Origin: Spirochaetota bacterium
Lineage (GTDB): Bacteria; Spirochaetota; Spirochaetia; Treponematales; Treponemataceae
NCBI GenBank assembly: GCA_023438065.1
Contig: JAEXRH010000008.1
Coordinates: forward strand, 1 to 64,000
DNA: 64,000 bases
Direction: 5' to 3'
Positions 51,052-61,345 of this stretch are shown piece after piece (the stretch's first letter is position 1; each line of letters opens with the position of its first letter). The notes below the pieces were generated by a model, which saw only the letters and a list, made by a program, of their open reading frames with translations, ran no database searches and was not told the DNA's origin. The position numbers and the translations under genes were made by a program.

Positions 51052-52311
51052 CTAGAACTGCCATCCCGCGGACATTCCGGGGAGTACCGCGCCGAGGGTC
51101 ATGCCGTTCATGAAGGCGACGTCGAAATCGCACCCGGCCTCCAGATAGAGCCGCTTCTTCAGGTAATACTGGAGGGCGAGTCCCGCGCTCGCCGCGGGGC
51201 TCCAGGTCGTGAAGTCCGGCGACGAGATGTCGTTCTCGTAGTCGAGGTGGAGCGCCCGCAAGCCGCCGAGGCCGCCGCCAAGGCGCGCGTCGAGCATGAG
51301 CTTGTTCTTGATGAGCGGGCGCTGGTACGCGACGTAGAGTCGTGCGAACGCGATCATCGTCGAGATGTCGTAGGTGTCCTGCCCGTACCGTTTGCCGGTG
51401 AGCGTGCCCGAGCACGCGAGCCCGAAGCGACCGAAGCTCCGTTTCACCAGGATGGCGGTCACGCGCGCGGTCATGCCCGCGGGAAGGACCGTCGAGCCGA
51501 AATAGTCGCGGATGGTCGAGTCGAACGGAACGAAGCCCATCGCGTACCCGAGCGAGACGTCGAGGTCGCGCGGTTTCCTGAACGCGACCTTCACGGGCTT
51601 CGACGTCGCGGACAGGCCGCCGGGATTGACCGCCCTGACCGTCCACGAGCCGACGTCGACGGCGTCGGGCGGAAACGAAATGACGGCGCGATTGCCCTTG
51701 CGCTCGACGCTCTCGATCGAGCCGCGAATCGCGCGTCCGGTTCTCAGATACGGCACGAGCGTGAACGCCGTTTCCGGCATGAGCCGCTCGCCGCTGATCC
51801 TGAACGTGCCGGGAGACTCTTCCTCAAGGTATATCGATTCGGGACTGACGTCGGAAAGTCCCGGCTGATAGGCGCGAATGACCTCGAACTCGATCCAGTC
51901 CGTGGTGATCGCCTCCTTTTCGAGAAGGTTGAAGACCGCGATCCGGTAGCGATAGTTTCCCGCGGCAAGGCTTACCTCCGCCTCGTTCGTCGCGGACTCG
52001 GCCTCCGCTATCCGTTCCCACTTTCCCGCCTTGCCCCGCTGCTCGACCGTGATCCGGTACTTGAGCGCGTGCTCCACCGACTCCCATTTGAGCCGCTGCG
52101 TGAAAACGTACCCGTCGTTCCCCTCGAGGACGCGGAAGTCCTCGTCCTCCGCTGACACCTTGTCGGCAGGAATCGCCTCTTTCCCGCCCGTGACGGCGGG
52201 GGCGGTGCCGGCGGCGTGCGCCGGTGAAGCGAGCGCGGAGAGGATGAAGGCCGCGATGGCGGCGTATGTCGCGCGCCGTCGCGCGTCGCGCGGCGCGGGG
52301 TTATTTGCCAT
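51052..52311 (-). CDS. Outer-membrane beta-barrel protein with Fn3/IPT-like domains
   Basis: 419 residues. A signal peptide (about 15-34, near SPAHA) is followed by a fibronectin-type III-like domain (about 60-150, KWESVEHALKYRITVEQ...GNYRYRIAVFNLLEKE), an IPT/TIG-like domain (about 155-245) and a C-terminal transmembrane barrel (about 255-419) with alternating strands ending in the aromatic SAGWQF. It probably connects an envelope sensor to the outer membrane. The ATG overlaps the fecR-like gene stop by 11 bp; third gene of the operon. Confidence 0.75.
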   Translation of the reverse strand: MANNPAPRDARRRATYAAIAAFILSALASPAHAAGTAPAVTGGKEAIPADKVSAEDEDFRVLEGNDGYVFTQRLKWESVEHALKYRITVEQRGKAGKWERIAEAESATNEAEVSLAAGNYRYRIAVFNLLEKEAITTDWIEFEVIRAYQPGLSDVSPESIYLEEESPGTFRISGERLMPETAFTLVPYLRTGRAIRGSIESVERKGNRAVISFPPDAVDVGSWTVRAVNPGGLSATSKPVKVAFRKPRDLDVSLGYAMGFVPFDSTIRDYFGSTVLPAGMTARVTAILVKRSFGRFGLACSGTLTGKRYGQDTYDISTMIAFARLYVAYQRPLIKNKLMLDARLGGGLGGLRALHLDYENDISSPDFTTWSPAASAGLALQYYLKKRLYLEAGCDFDVAFMNGMTLGAVLPGMSAGWQF

Positions 52312-55123
52312 AGAGAACCTTCTTGTTGAGCCCCTTCGGCGCGAGAAGCGGCGAAAGCGCGATGTCGAGGATCGACCTCGCGATCTCGCCGTTCTGGATG
52401 AGCGTTCCGTCCTCGAGCCTCTTTTTCGCCTCGACGGTCCACGCGAATTTCCCCTCGTCGAGCTTGCCGAGGTCCTCGATCGTGAACGAACGCCCGGTTA
52501 CGGTCGCGCCGACGAGCATGACTCCCTTGAGCGTCCTGATCTCGAAGCGATACTCGGTCGCGCCGGGGACGGGCTCCCACGAGAAGGTCGCCTTTCGCGT
52601 GCGTGAAAGGTATCCTTCGTCGATGAGCGTTCCGCTCGCGGGTTTCGTGCCGGCGGGCGCGGGTAACGGCGGTATCGGCGTGACGATGAACGTGCGCGGC
52701 TCGTTCGCGGTTATGTCGATCCCGTCGGCGGTGCGCGCGACGACGGTCCAGAAATACGTTCCCGGTCCGAGCCTTCCGAGGGAAACCGTCGTCTCCGGCG
52801 CGATCACCGAGAGCGCGGGGTTCCCGATTCTCGGCGAATTGTCCGGGTCGTCGATCGCCAAGTCGTCGCGGTTCGCGCTCACGACGAGCCGCGCGCGCGT
52901 GCCGGGATCGAAGCTTCTCCAGCTGACGCTTCGCGGCCGCAGGATCGCGTCAACGCCGTCGATACGCTCGCCGTTCTCGGGCGAGAGGAGGTCGACGGGC
53001 TTGATCTTCCGCATCGTGAAAAAGGATTCCGCTATCGTTCCCGAACGCCTCGTCGAGGACGCGGTCTCGTCGGCGAAAGCCTGCACCGTCATGCGATACG
53101 CTCCTTCGGCCAGGCCGTTCGCGTCGATCTTGAGGCTTTCGCCCTCGACGTAGTTCCGGTCGATCGTCGCCTCGGATACTCCCGCGCGATAGAGCCTGAG
53201 ACGGTAATAGTGCGCGCCGGGAATTTGCCTCCAGGAAAAATCGCTCGCGATCCCCGGCCTCACGACGAGGAGCTTGCCGCTTTCCGGCGCTATGACGTCA
53301 GGCTTTCCGAAGGGCGGCTGGATCGTGAACGAGCGGGGCTCGGTCGCGAGCGTGGCGTTCCCGACGCGCGCGACGATCCTCCAGTACCACGTGCCGACAG
53401 GCACGGTAACGCCGCGCGTCGATTGGCCCGTCGCCGTCTCGTCGCGGGCGATCCGGGTAAACCCGCGGTCTTCCGCGACCTGAAACCTCGTCCCCGAGGG
53501 TATGTTCGTCTTCCAGGTAAAGCGCGTGTCCGGCGCGAGGGTGTCCGCTATCGAGTAGCCGTCGGGCGGGAAAACCGTTCGCTGCACGAGCTCGCCCTTC
53601 ACGGCGAGGAACGCGCGGGGCGCGGAAGCGGGCGACTCGACTCCCTCGGTGTCCGACTGCGCGACGGACCAGTACCAGGTTCCCTCGTCGAGCTCTCGCG
53701 CGATGTCCGAGAGCGGGCACGCGTTGTCCCCGACCTTTCTCGTCGCCTCCGGTTTCGACATCGACGCGTCTCGGGAGAGTCTTACGGTATACGCCGCAGC
53801 CTCGGGTTCGGACTCCCACGAGAAGTACGTCGCCCGCGCCGCGTCCTTCGCGACGTTCACCGCGGCGTCGGGCTTCGGCCCGATGGGTCTCGGCGCGAGA
53901 AGCTCGGTTCCCCTCGTGATCGCGAAGACTTGCGGCCTCGATGAGACGATAAAGCCGCCGGGGACGAAGGGGTAATGGGGCCGCACCCGCCAGTGCCATG
54001 CCCCTTCCTCGAGCGACGCGACCGTCGCCGAGGGACGCGTCGTCCTGACGCTCGCGCGCACGTCGGAAAAGCCCGCGTCCCGCGCGATCTCGAGCTGCCA
54101 GTAATCGGCGCGCTCGTCGCCCGACCAGATGAAACGGACCGAGGGCGGCGTCTTCCGGTAGGTATACGCCATGCCGTCGGTCGGCGTGATGGGGACGGGA
54201 GGCGGGGTATTGATGACGCGGAAGCTTCCCTCCGCGACGTCCTCTTCAGCGACGTTCGCGCCCTCGCTCTTGGCCGTGGCCGTCGGAAGGACGCGCCAGC
54301 GCCAGACGCCTTCCGTGAGCGCGACCGGGAGCGTGTCCTTTCCCGAAAGGTCGCCGCCTCCGGCGATATCGGTAAAGTCGCCTGACCGCGAAACCTCGAG
54401 CGCGAGCGATTCCCTCGCCGAATCGCCCGAGCGCGCCCACGAGAATCGGACGGGAAGACTCTCCTTCCCGGGATTCGGCAGGCGCGCGCCCTCGGCGGGT
54501 TCCGTCATGGTAAAGCCGTCGGTCTTTCGCGTCTCGCCGTCCTCGCCGACGGTCGCGCCCTCGCCGCCGGCGAGCGACACGCTCCCGCGCCCGGTCTCGA
54601 CCCGCGCGCTTCCCGAGGAAAGCCTGACGTCGAGCGCGGAGCCTTGTCCGCGCGCGCGGATAGCCGCGTTGCCCGAAAGCGCGACGCGGTTCTTTCCGGA
54701 GACGACCGAGAGCCCGCCCGAGTCGGATCCGGAGTTCGCGACGAGGCTTCCCGAGTCGAGCCCGATCTCGGCCTCGCCCGATTCTCGCACGAGGACGCGC
54801 ACGAGCGTGTCCTCGTCGAGGTCGATCGCCCTGCCGTCGGGGAAGCGGATAGTCGCCTCCGCGCGTTCGGCCGTGCGGATCGTGTCCGAGTTGTAGACCG
54901 GGGACTCGCGCCTGAGGTATTCCCACACGACGCGGTCGCCGGGCTTCCTCCGCGCGGAGTTGTACTTGAACGATATGGTCGCGATGGGTTTTTCGCCCGC
55001 GCGCCTGAGCTCGCCGGTGAGCACCTCCGCGAAGAAATACGCGCTTAAAAACGCGCCGGCGAGGCAGGCGGCGGTGACGAAAAGGTCGTCAAGCCTGAAC
55101 GCTGTATTTCTTTTCCTCGGCAT
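52301..55123 (-). CDS. FecR-domain protein with fibronectin-like repeats
   Basis: 940 residues. One N-terminal membrane helix (about 12-35) is followed by a FecR-type beta domain (about 70-190, NSDTIRTAERAEATIRFPDGRAIDLDEDTLVRV) and at least six Fn3-like modules with a repeated W-pattern, such as TWYWSVAQSD, GTYFWTVVAR and FSWEPVPGATEYRFEI. The bulk lies in the periplasm. FecR-like domains transmit signals or bind other envelope proteins. Overlaps the cyclase gene by 35 bp and the barrel gene by 11 bp, which implies tightly coupled translation. The ATG follows AAGGTGGA. Confidence 0.8.
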   Translation of the reverse strand: MPRKRNTAFRLDDLFVTAACLAGAFLSAYFFAEVLTGELRRAGEKPIATISFKYNSARRKPGDRVVWEYLRRESPVYNSDTIRTAERAEATIRFPDGRAIDLDEDTLVRVLVRESGEAEIGLDSGSLVANSGSDSGGLSVVSGKNRVALSGNAAIRARGQGSALDVRLSSGSARVETGRGSVSLAGGEGATVGEDGETRKTDGFTMTEPAEGARLPNPGKESLPVRFSWARSGDSARESLALEVSRSGDFTDIAGGGDLSGKDTLPVALTEGVWRWRVLPTATAKSEGANVAEEDVAEGSFRVINTPPPVPITPTDGMAYTYRKTPPSVRFIWSGDERADYWQLEIARDAGFSDVRASVRTTRPSATVASLEEGAWHWRVRPHYPFVPGGFIVSSRPQVFAITRGTELLAPRPIGPKPDAAVNVAKDAARATYFSWESEPEAAAYTVRLSRDASMSKPEATRKVGDNACPLSDIARELDEGTWYWSVAQSDTEGVESPASAPRAFLAVKGELVQRTVFPPDGYSIADTLAPDTRFTWKTNIPSGTRFQVAEDRGFTRIARDETATGQSTRGVTVPVGTWYWRIVARVGNATLATEPRSFTIQPPFGKPDVIAPESGKLLVVRPGIASDFSWRQIPGAHYYRLRLYRAGVSEATIDRNYVEGESLKIDANGLAEGAYRMTVQAFADETASSTRRSGTIAESFFTMRKIKPVDLLSPENGERIDGVDAILRPRSVSWRSFDPGTRARLVVSANRDDLAIDDPDNSPRIGNPALSVIAPETTVSLGRLGPGTYFWTVVARTADGIDITANEPRTFIVTPIPPLPAPAGTKPASGTLIDEGYLSRTRKATFSWEPVPGATEYRFEIRTLKGVMLVGATVTGRSFTIEDLGKLDEGKFAWTVEAKKRLEDGTLIQNGEIARSILDIALSPLLAPKGLNKKVLYGK

Positions 55124-57023
55124 CGAGGTCCACCTTTGCGTAGTCCGGGGTAGGGATGCCGAGCGCCGCGCGCACCTCGGCCAGGGTGCGGAACCCGTTC
55201 GCGCCCGCGCCGGGTATGGCGGTCTCGCCGGGCATGTTCACGACGGCGAAAAGCCTTACCGGCTTTTCCTTGCCCTTGACCGTGACCGCCGGCATCTCCT
55301 CGACCGTCACGAGGTCAGCGACGAGCCGCCACGTGTTCTCCGTGATGAGGATGTCGGTGCCGAGGGGCTTGTTGAGCGCCTCGGTTCTCGACGCGAAGTT
55401 GACCGAGTCGCCGATGACCGTGTATTCCATGCGTTCGTGCGAGCCGATCTGTCCCGCGATGAGCGGCCCCGAGTTGATTCCGCAGCCGATCCTGATGACG
55501 GGCTTCCGGTCGCCGCCGCGGCCCTCGTTGAATTCCCTCAGCGCCGCGCGCATCATGAGCGCCGCGCGTACGCAGTTGAGCGCGTCGTCCGCGGGCGAGC
55601 CCGCCGAGACCGGCGCGCCCCAGACGGCCATCACCGCGTCGCCGATGAACTTGTCGACGACGCCGCCCGTCGCGTTGACGCACGCGACCATCCGGGTCAT
55701 GTACTCGTTCAGGAACTCGACGACCTCGAACGGCTCGAGCCGCTCCGAGATCGCGGTGAACGAGCGTATGTCGGAGAAGAATACCGTCGCTTCCTTCGAT
55801 TCGCCGCCGAGCGTGAGCTCGCCGCGCATCGCCTTTTCAGCGAGCTCCTTGTTGCTGAACTTGCCGAAGGCGTCCTTGAGCCGCTCGCGCTCCGCGAGGC
55901 CGGAGGCCATGCTCACGAAGCTCCCCGCGAGCACCCCGATCTCGTCCTTCGAGTGCGACGCGAGCTCGACCGCGAAGACGCCGCGCTCGATGTCCGCCGC
56001 CGCGTCGGTGAGCCGCCTGATCGGCAGGCTTATCGACTTCGAGAAAAACCAGATGAAGAGCACCGCGAGGAAAAGGACGCTCGCGGTGAGGAGCGCGTTC
56101 TGGAGCGTCGTCTTCCTCACGCCCTCGAACACGATCGAGGCCGGCACCGTCGTGAGGACCGCGAGCTCGGCGTCCGAAAGCCGCGTGTACGCGCCGAAGA
56201 ACCGTTCCTTCTTGCTCGTGGTATCCGATTTCGCCTTGAACGAGATCTGGCGGTTCTCGTCGTTGTTCTCGAGCATCGCCTTGACGAGCGGGTGGTTCCG
56301 TTCGCTCGCTCCCGCCTTCACGCGGTCGAAGTCCGCCGCGACGAGGAGGTCCCCGTCCCCGTTCACGAGAAAAGAGCCGTTAACCGTGCCGCTTCCGAGC
56401 GCCTCAGAGATCCGCTCCGAAGAGAAGAGAATTACCGCCGCCTGATCGTAACCGTATTCCTTCCAGGGATAGAACAGCGCGATGATCGGCACGCCGAACT
56501 CGGGCGCCGCGTTGAGCGCGAGCGCTTCCCCCACCGCCGCGCGCGCGATCGAAGTCGCTTTCGCCGCGAGGAAGGAATCGACGAGCGACGAGTCTACCTC
56601 GTTCGCGAGGAAGTAACGCGCGTTGACGAGCCTCGTTTCCTTCGTCGTCCCGCGCGGATCCGCGACCGCGATCGCCGCCACGTCCGGGTTCCGCTCGAAG
56701 AAGAACGCCGGAGCCTGCCTGGCCACCGCGCCCGCGCCCTCGGCCGCGTTCATGAGGTCGAGGAGGAGAAACGCGTTCGACCGTACCGTCGCGACCGCGT
56801 TACCCGCCGCCGAAGCCGAGCGCGCGTTGACCGTGTGGTTGTTTTCCTCGGCCGTGATCCTTACGTCGCCGCTCACGAAGAAGGTGACGAGGCCGGTGAT
56901 CGAGCCGAGCGAGAGCACGACGAGGATGGATATGATGGTGACGAGCTTCGCGCCGATCGGGAAGGCGACCTCGCGCCCTCCCGTCCCTCTGTCCGCGCCC
57001 GCGCGGAACGGATTTTTGTACAT
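55089..57023 (-). CDS. Membrane class III adenylate/guanylate cyclase
   Basis: 644 residues. Two membrane helices (about 21-44 and 300-325) flank a Cache-like periplasmic sensor (about 50-300); a HAMP-like linker (about 326-380) leads to the class III cyclase domain (about 420-600). ATVFFSDIRSFTAISE has the metal-binding Asp; VDKFIGDAVMAVWGAP has the substrate/metal Asp; GINSGPLIAGQIGSHERMEYTVIGDSVNFASR is the second half. Product is likely cAMP. ATG at 57023 has AAGGGATACC upstream; first gene of the cyclase-fecR-barrel operon. Confidence 0.85.
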   Translation of the reverse strand: MYKNPFRAGADRGTGGREVAFPIGAKLVTIISILVVLSLGSITGLVTFFVSGDVRITAEENNHTVNARSASAAGNAVATVRSNAFLLLDLMNAAEGAGAVARQAPAFFFERNPDVAAIAVADPRGTTKETRLVNARYFLANEVDSSLVDSFLAAKATSIARAAVGEALALNAAPEFGVPIIALFYPWKEYGYDQAAVILFSSERISEALGSGTVNGSFLVNGDGDLLVAADFDRVKAGASERNHPLVKAMLENNDENRQISFKAKSDTTSKKERFFGAYTRLSDAELAVLTTVPASIVFEGVRKTTLQNALLTASVLFLAVLFIWFFSKSISLPIRRLTDAAADIERGVFAVELASHSKDEIGVLAGSFVSMASGLAERERLKDAFGKFSNKELAEKAMRGELTLGGESKEATVFFSDIRSFTAISERLEPFEVVEFLNEYMTRMVACVNATGGVVDKFIGDAVMAVWGAPVSAGSPADDALNCVRAALMMRAALREFNEGRGGDRKPVIRIGCGINSGPLIAGQIGSHERMEYTVIGDSVNFASRTEALNKPLGTDILITENTWRLVADLVTVEEMPAVTVKGKEKPVRLFAVVNMPGETAIPGAGANGFRTLAEVRAALGIPTPDYAKVDLDAEEKKYSVQA

Positions 57024-57437
57024 GGTGTGGTATCCCTTTTTTTTTCGCGGCCCGCGCGAGCGCACGCCACTGGCCGAAGTATACCACGGCTTTTCCCGGT
57101 CAACCACGCGCGTGTACGTAACTTTTGTCTCCGCGCTCCCCGCTATCTCCAATGTTTGCGGCAATCAAAACCGGCGCCACGAGGTCTAGTTGCGTAGCGA
57201 TATGCGCGGGCAACGCGAAACACATAATGCTCGCCCTTCTTTCATGATGGACGTCAATGCTCCGCATACGGACAGTCGGTAAGATCCGTCAACGAGGAAA
57301 AAATAGCGCGGTAAAGAAACTTTAGTCTATAAAACGCGACGGTCCTTTCAAATCGCGTAAGGTGGTGTATCATAACGCGTATTCGGGCGACGCTGTATCG
57401 CGCCCGCGACTATACGAGCGAAACCGAGGAGAGGACG
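57024..57437. other. 414-bp intergenic region between divergent genes
   Basis: No gene seen. On the minus strand TATACT (57078-57083) is a possible -10 for the cyclase gene, with TTGACC 14 bp further, which is too close for a good -35. On the plus strand TTTCAA at about 57348 and TATCAT at about 57370, 16 bp apart, are a weak promoter candidate for the lipoprotein gene. Otherwise nothing recognisable. Confidence 0.45.
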
Positions 57438-60400
57438 ATGACGGTCACCAAAACCCCCGCGCTTGCCCGCACATCAGCCGCGATGGCGATAATCCTTCTG
57501 ATGTCCCTATTGTTTGCGGCATGCAAGAACTATAACCTTTCCGTCGACGACTACCTCGACGAATATACCCGGAACGCCGCGGTCGACCATGTCGAGTACG
57601 CCGAAGACTATCCCGCGGACTCCGAGGGGATCACGAGCGCGCAGACCGAGGGCCCGTGCGTCATAACCTACGTGATCAGGAACCCCCAGCGGTACGCGCT
57701 CGAGCCGCGCCTTTCGATGCCGTCGCTCGGGACCCAGCCGGTCGCGGGAACCGACTACACCGTCGCGCTCGCCGAGGACCGCATGTCGGTAACGCTCACC
57801 CTCTCGCGGGCCTTCATCGCCGCCCACGATTGCGGCGGCGACATCTCCCCGAGCCTTTCGCTCTACGAGCCCGTGTCGGGCCGCACCTTTCCCGTATACT
57901 CCCACGCGCTTCGCGCAAACAGCGCCCCCTTCGCGCCCGCGGGAGCGTGCGTGATGATCGATGGATCGGGCCACTACGTCGTCTGCGTCAACCTCGACCT
58001 TTCCTCGCCCGCGCAGGCCGATCTTTCGACCATGACGGTCGAGGGGTCGACCACGGCGCTCACGCCTACTCCCGGAGCGACCGCGTCGATTGCCTTCAGC
58101 AATCCCTCGTTCTCGAGCTCGTGGTCGGGTTCCCTCGCGACCGTGCCCGGCTCTGTGGCTACCTTCGTGCCCGGAGCGGGCGGGAAGGTTCCCGTGTACG
58201 TGAAGACGGGTGTCCCGGTTTCGACCGGCGACCGCAGTTTCGCCGTGACAATCGCGGACCGAAGGGGACTCACGCGCGAGTTCACGCTCAGCACGCGGGG
58301 CGAGCAGCTCCTGCCGGTGCGCGTGACCGATTCCGCGAACGCTGAGCTCGACAGGAGCGCTTCGATCGCTTTCGATCCCGAAGCGAGGTCTCCCGAAGTA
58401 GTCGTTGTCGCCCCGGCGGCCACGAGCGGTGGCGGATCCGTCTCGGGCGTGACGGTGTGGTATGAACTCTATGCTGATGCCTCGTATTCAGGCCTGCTCG
58501 CGAGCGGTTCCGGGACAGATCGCGTGCGGGTCGCGTGCGTGAACACGGCGAACTACCTCAAGGTATGGGCGACTAAACCGGGTTGCGTCGACTCCGAGGT
58601 GCGCGCGTACGCGCTCACGCTCGTAAAGCGGCGCGTGTACGTCAATCCTTCGTTCGCGGGAACGGGGACGGGTTCGCGGGCGAACCCGTACCGCTCGATC
58701 GCGTCCGCGATCGCGAACCTGTCTGATCCATCGAATACCCAGAACACGATAACGCTGCTCGGCAATATCGTCGCGCCGGAGACCAGGGCGGACGGATCGG
58801 AAAACGAAATCGCGCTCGTGGAAATACCCGACGGGATTGGCGCGGGCGCGTTAAATCTTGTCATCAATGGCGGCGGCTTCAGCGTGAATGCGGGATCTTC
58901 CAGCGGAAAACGATGCGTTTATGTCACCCGGCCGGATAGTAATATCACCTTAATGAATCTTACTCTGTGCAACGCGACCGCCGAGGAAGGGGGCGCTGGA
59001 CTTCTTTTCGAAAATGCGTCTTCCAAGCTTACGCTTCAGAACTGCACTGTGCGCGATAATGTAGCGACACAAGGGCCAAGTGCTTACCTGCAAGGGGCGG
59101 GCATTTTTTTCTTTGGTCAAGAGCTGAGCGTTATTGGCGGTGAAATCACCCGAAACGAAAATAGATTCGATTACCCAAGAAACGGTTTACTGGGCAGTGG
59201 CGGTGGCGTTTATGTCTTTTCGGGTAAAGCGGAGATAAGTGGCGCAAGAATCTCGGAAAACAGCGCGTCGGTCTTTAGCGTGGGCACTACTGGTGCGGGA
59301 TATGGTGGCGGTATCTATGCCGGGGCGGGCACGCAACTAAAGGTAATTAACTCGGAGATTATCGGTAATACCGCGACCAAGGGAGCGGGACAGGCATATT
59401 TGACCGGGCTTGGCGGAGGAGTGTGTTTTTATGGAAGCTCATTCGAGTTAAACGCAACCAACGTGAGGTTAAATACGGCGATGGATGCGTCGGGGATTAA
59501 TCCCTGTCCGGGGGATGGTGGAGGAATAGCCGTTCAGGCAGGTACGTTCGAGACGCTTGGCAGCGTTATGATACGCGAGAACACCGCTTCGACTTTCGGC
59601 AGAGGCGTTGGAGGAGGCGTCCATCTTAACACCCCCGGTCTTTGCACTTTGAATGGCGGCACGACGATTACACAGAATACGGGAACGGGCCAAGGAGAAG
59701 GATCGGGGGGCGGAGTCTATATCTATGGATCTCCGGGCGTGACTTTCGCGCGAGGTTGCACGGTTTCCAAGAATGTCGCTACCGACGAGGGGAATGGATT
59801 TGGAGGCGGGATTTACGCTTTACGCACGAAAGTAACGCTCACCGGCGCGATTGTTGCCGAGAATACCTCGACGGGTTCCGGCGAGGGACGGGGCGGAGGC
59901 TTCTATTCAGCAACCGAATTGCATCTTGAAGAAGATACAAGAGTCGCGGGAAATTTCGCGACGATTGGCGGAGGTAGCGGTTTTGGCGGAGGTATTTATC
60001 AGAAATCGGATATCCTTTACTTGTCCGGATCAAGCAGGGTAGACGGGAATACCGCCGCGGTTCATGTCGCATCCGCTTTGTCCGCGCAGGGTGGCGGTGT
60101 GTTTCTCGATGATGGGGCTGAGATCCAGATGAGCGGGGGAAGCATTTCCAATAATTTCGTCACCGATGAGACCTCCCTGGGCGGACCTAATTGGAAGGGT
60201 GGCGGTATCTTCGTCATCGACGGGGCAACAGCAAGAATCCATGGAGGATTAATAACGGGTAACAGGATCCTTGCCCGAATTGCCCCCGATGTGAACTCGA
60301 AATCGCGCGGTAACGGGATCGAGGTAGGCTCCGGCAGCGCGGAACACTTTTATATGTCCGGTTCGATATCGATAACCCCTGATAATGTCGTTCTCCTCCG

Positions 60401-61310
60401 TAATGGTCAGCCAATCATGATCGACGGCCCGCTAACAGGAGACTATCCCGTTGCGACAATCATGCCGTTCGATAGTAGCCTTGGGGCTTCTGTTCTTGAT
60501 GAACGTAGTTTCGAACTCGCAGATAACAGCGACGCCTTTGCCCTTTATGATGGAACGGAACCGGCAACCAAGGGCGTGTGGTACGACGGGACGATTTGCG
60601 AGTCGATCATGGTTTCAGATGGAAACGATTTGGCCTCGAAGATGGCGAGTAATACTGGTGCGGGAATCTGCATATTCCGCTTGGATCCAAACGTAACCCG
60701 TTATACCGTTGACGGTACTATTACGATTACGCAAGGTACGTATCGAGCGATCCTTCCAAGCGGAAACGCAGAGGTTACGATCAATTACAACGGAACCGGC
60801 CCATTTTTGACTGTCGGAAATACTTCGAGCTCATGGGCAAGCCTGAGGGTTGGGTCGCGTTTTACGGGACAGCTTATGTTAAGCGCGGGACAAGTACTGA
60901 ATTCCGCGTTTATTCGGTTCACCGCTAGTTCTGTTCCTGTGGTTAGCCGTCTTTCCAACGTTAAGATCGATAGCGTACGATCGTACGACTCCGCGATAAC
61001 CGTTAATTCCAGTGTATACCTTTATCTTGATGACTTTATCCTGACAAGATACACAGGGCGACACTCGGCATTGCGGATGAATGCCGGAAGTATCTGCTAC
61101 TTTTCCTCCGGGAACATTGCAAACTGCACGGCAGGTCCGGCCTTTACTGATAGTGAGGTGGGCGTCCTTACCTTTGAGGGGGGGCGTTCCGATTTTATCT
61201 GGAATGGGGGAACCATCACCGGTAATTCATGCGTTGATGGCGTCAGTTATTCCACCGAAGGGACATCGGTGATTTCCTTTAGGTCACCTGATGACAGTGT
61301 CTTTAATTAA
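57438..61310 (+). CDS. Large beta-helix lipoprotein with PMP-like GGG repeats
   Basis: 1290 residues. The signal ends in the lipobox LLFAAC (Cys32). Residues 33-400 are beta-rich, with no clear family. From about 410 (NPYRSIASAIANL) a right-handed parallel beta-helix begins; more than ten rungs carry GGG(I/V)Y and NTA(S/T) repeats, as in chlamydial polymorphic membrane proteins and pectate-lyase-like surface proteins. The last 270 residues are different and lack GGG motifs. No autotransporter barrel is present. It may be a surface-anchored adhesin or glycan-binding protein. The 5' third is GC-rich, and the rest much less so, with many AT-ending codons. GAGGAGAGG precedes the ATG. Confidence 0.85.
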   Translation: MTVTKTPALARTSAAMAIILLMSLLFAACKNYNLSVDDYLDEYTRNAAVDHVEYAEDYPADSEGITSAQTEGPCVITYVIRNPQRYALEPRLSMPSLGTQPVAGTDYTVALAEDRMSVTLTLSRAFIAAHDCGGDISPSLSLYEPVSGRTFPVYSHALRANSAPFAPAGACVMIDGSGHYVVCVNLDLSSPAQADLSTMTVEGSTTALTPTPGATASIAFSNPSFSSSWSGSLATVPGSVATFVPGAGGKVPVYVKTGVPVSTGDRSFAVTIADRRGLTREFTLSTRGEQLLPVRVTDSANAELDRSASIAFDPEARSPEVVVVAPAATSGGGSVSGVTVWYELYADASYSGLLASGSGTDRVRVACVNTANYLKVWATKPGCVDSEVRAYALTLVKRRVYVNPSFAGTGTGSRANPYRSIASAIANLSDPSNTQNTITLLGNIVAPETRADGSENEIALVEIPDGIGAGALNLVINGGGFSVNAGSSSGKRCVYVTRPDSNITLMNLTLCNATAEEGGAGLLFENASSKLTLQNCTVRDNVATQGPSAYLQGAGIFFFGQELSVIGGEITRNENRFDYPRNGLLGSGGGVYVFSGKAEISGARISENSASVFSVGTTGAGYGGGIYAGAGTQLKVINSEIIGNTATKGAGQAYLTGLGGGVCFYGSSFELNATNVRLNTAMDASGINPCPGDGGGIAVQAGTFETLGSVMIRENTASTFGRGVGGGVHLNTPGLCTLNGGTTITQNTGTGQGEGSGGGVYIYGSPGVTFARGCTVSKNVATDEGNGFGGGIYALRTKVTLTGAIVAENTSTGSGEGRGGGFYSATELHLEEDTRVAGNFATIGGGSGFGGGIYQKSDILYLSGSSRVDGNTAAVHVASALSAQGGGVFLDDGAEIQMSGGSISNNFVTDETSLGGPNWKGGGIFVIDGATARIHGGLITGNRILARIAPDVNSKSRGNGIEVGSGSAEHFYMSGSISITPDNVVLLRNGQPIMIDGPLTGDYPVATIMPFDSSLGASVLDERSFELADNSDAFALYDGTEPATKGVWYDGTICESIMVSDGNDLASKMASNTGAGICIFRLDPNVTRYTVDGTITITQGTYRAILPSGNAEVTINYNGTGPFLTVGNTSSSWASLRVGSRFTGQLMLSAGQVLNSAFIRFTASSVPVVSRLSNVKIDSVRSYDSAITVNSSVYLYLDDFILTRYTGRHSALRMNAGSICYFSSGNIANCTAGPAFTDSEVGVLTFEGGRSDFIWNGGTITGNSCVDGVSYSTEGTSVISFRSPDDSVFN

Positions 61311-61345
61311 GTAAACACCATACGGTTTCATCAAAGGATTTATAT

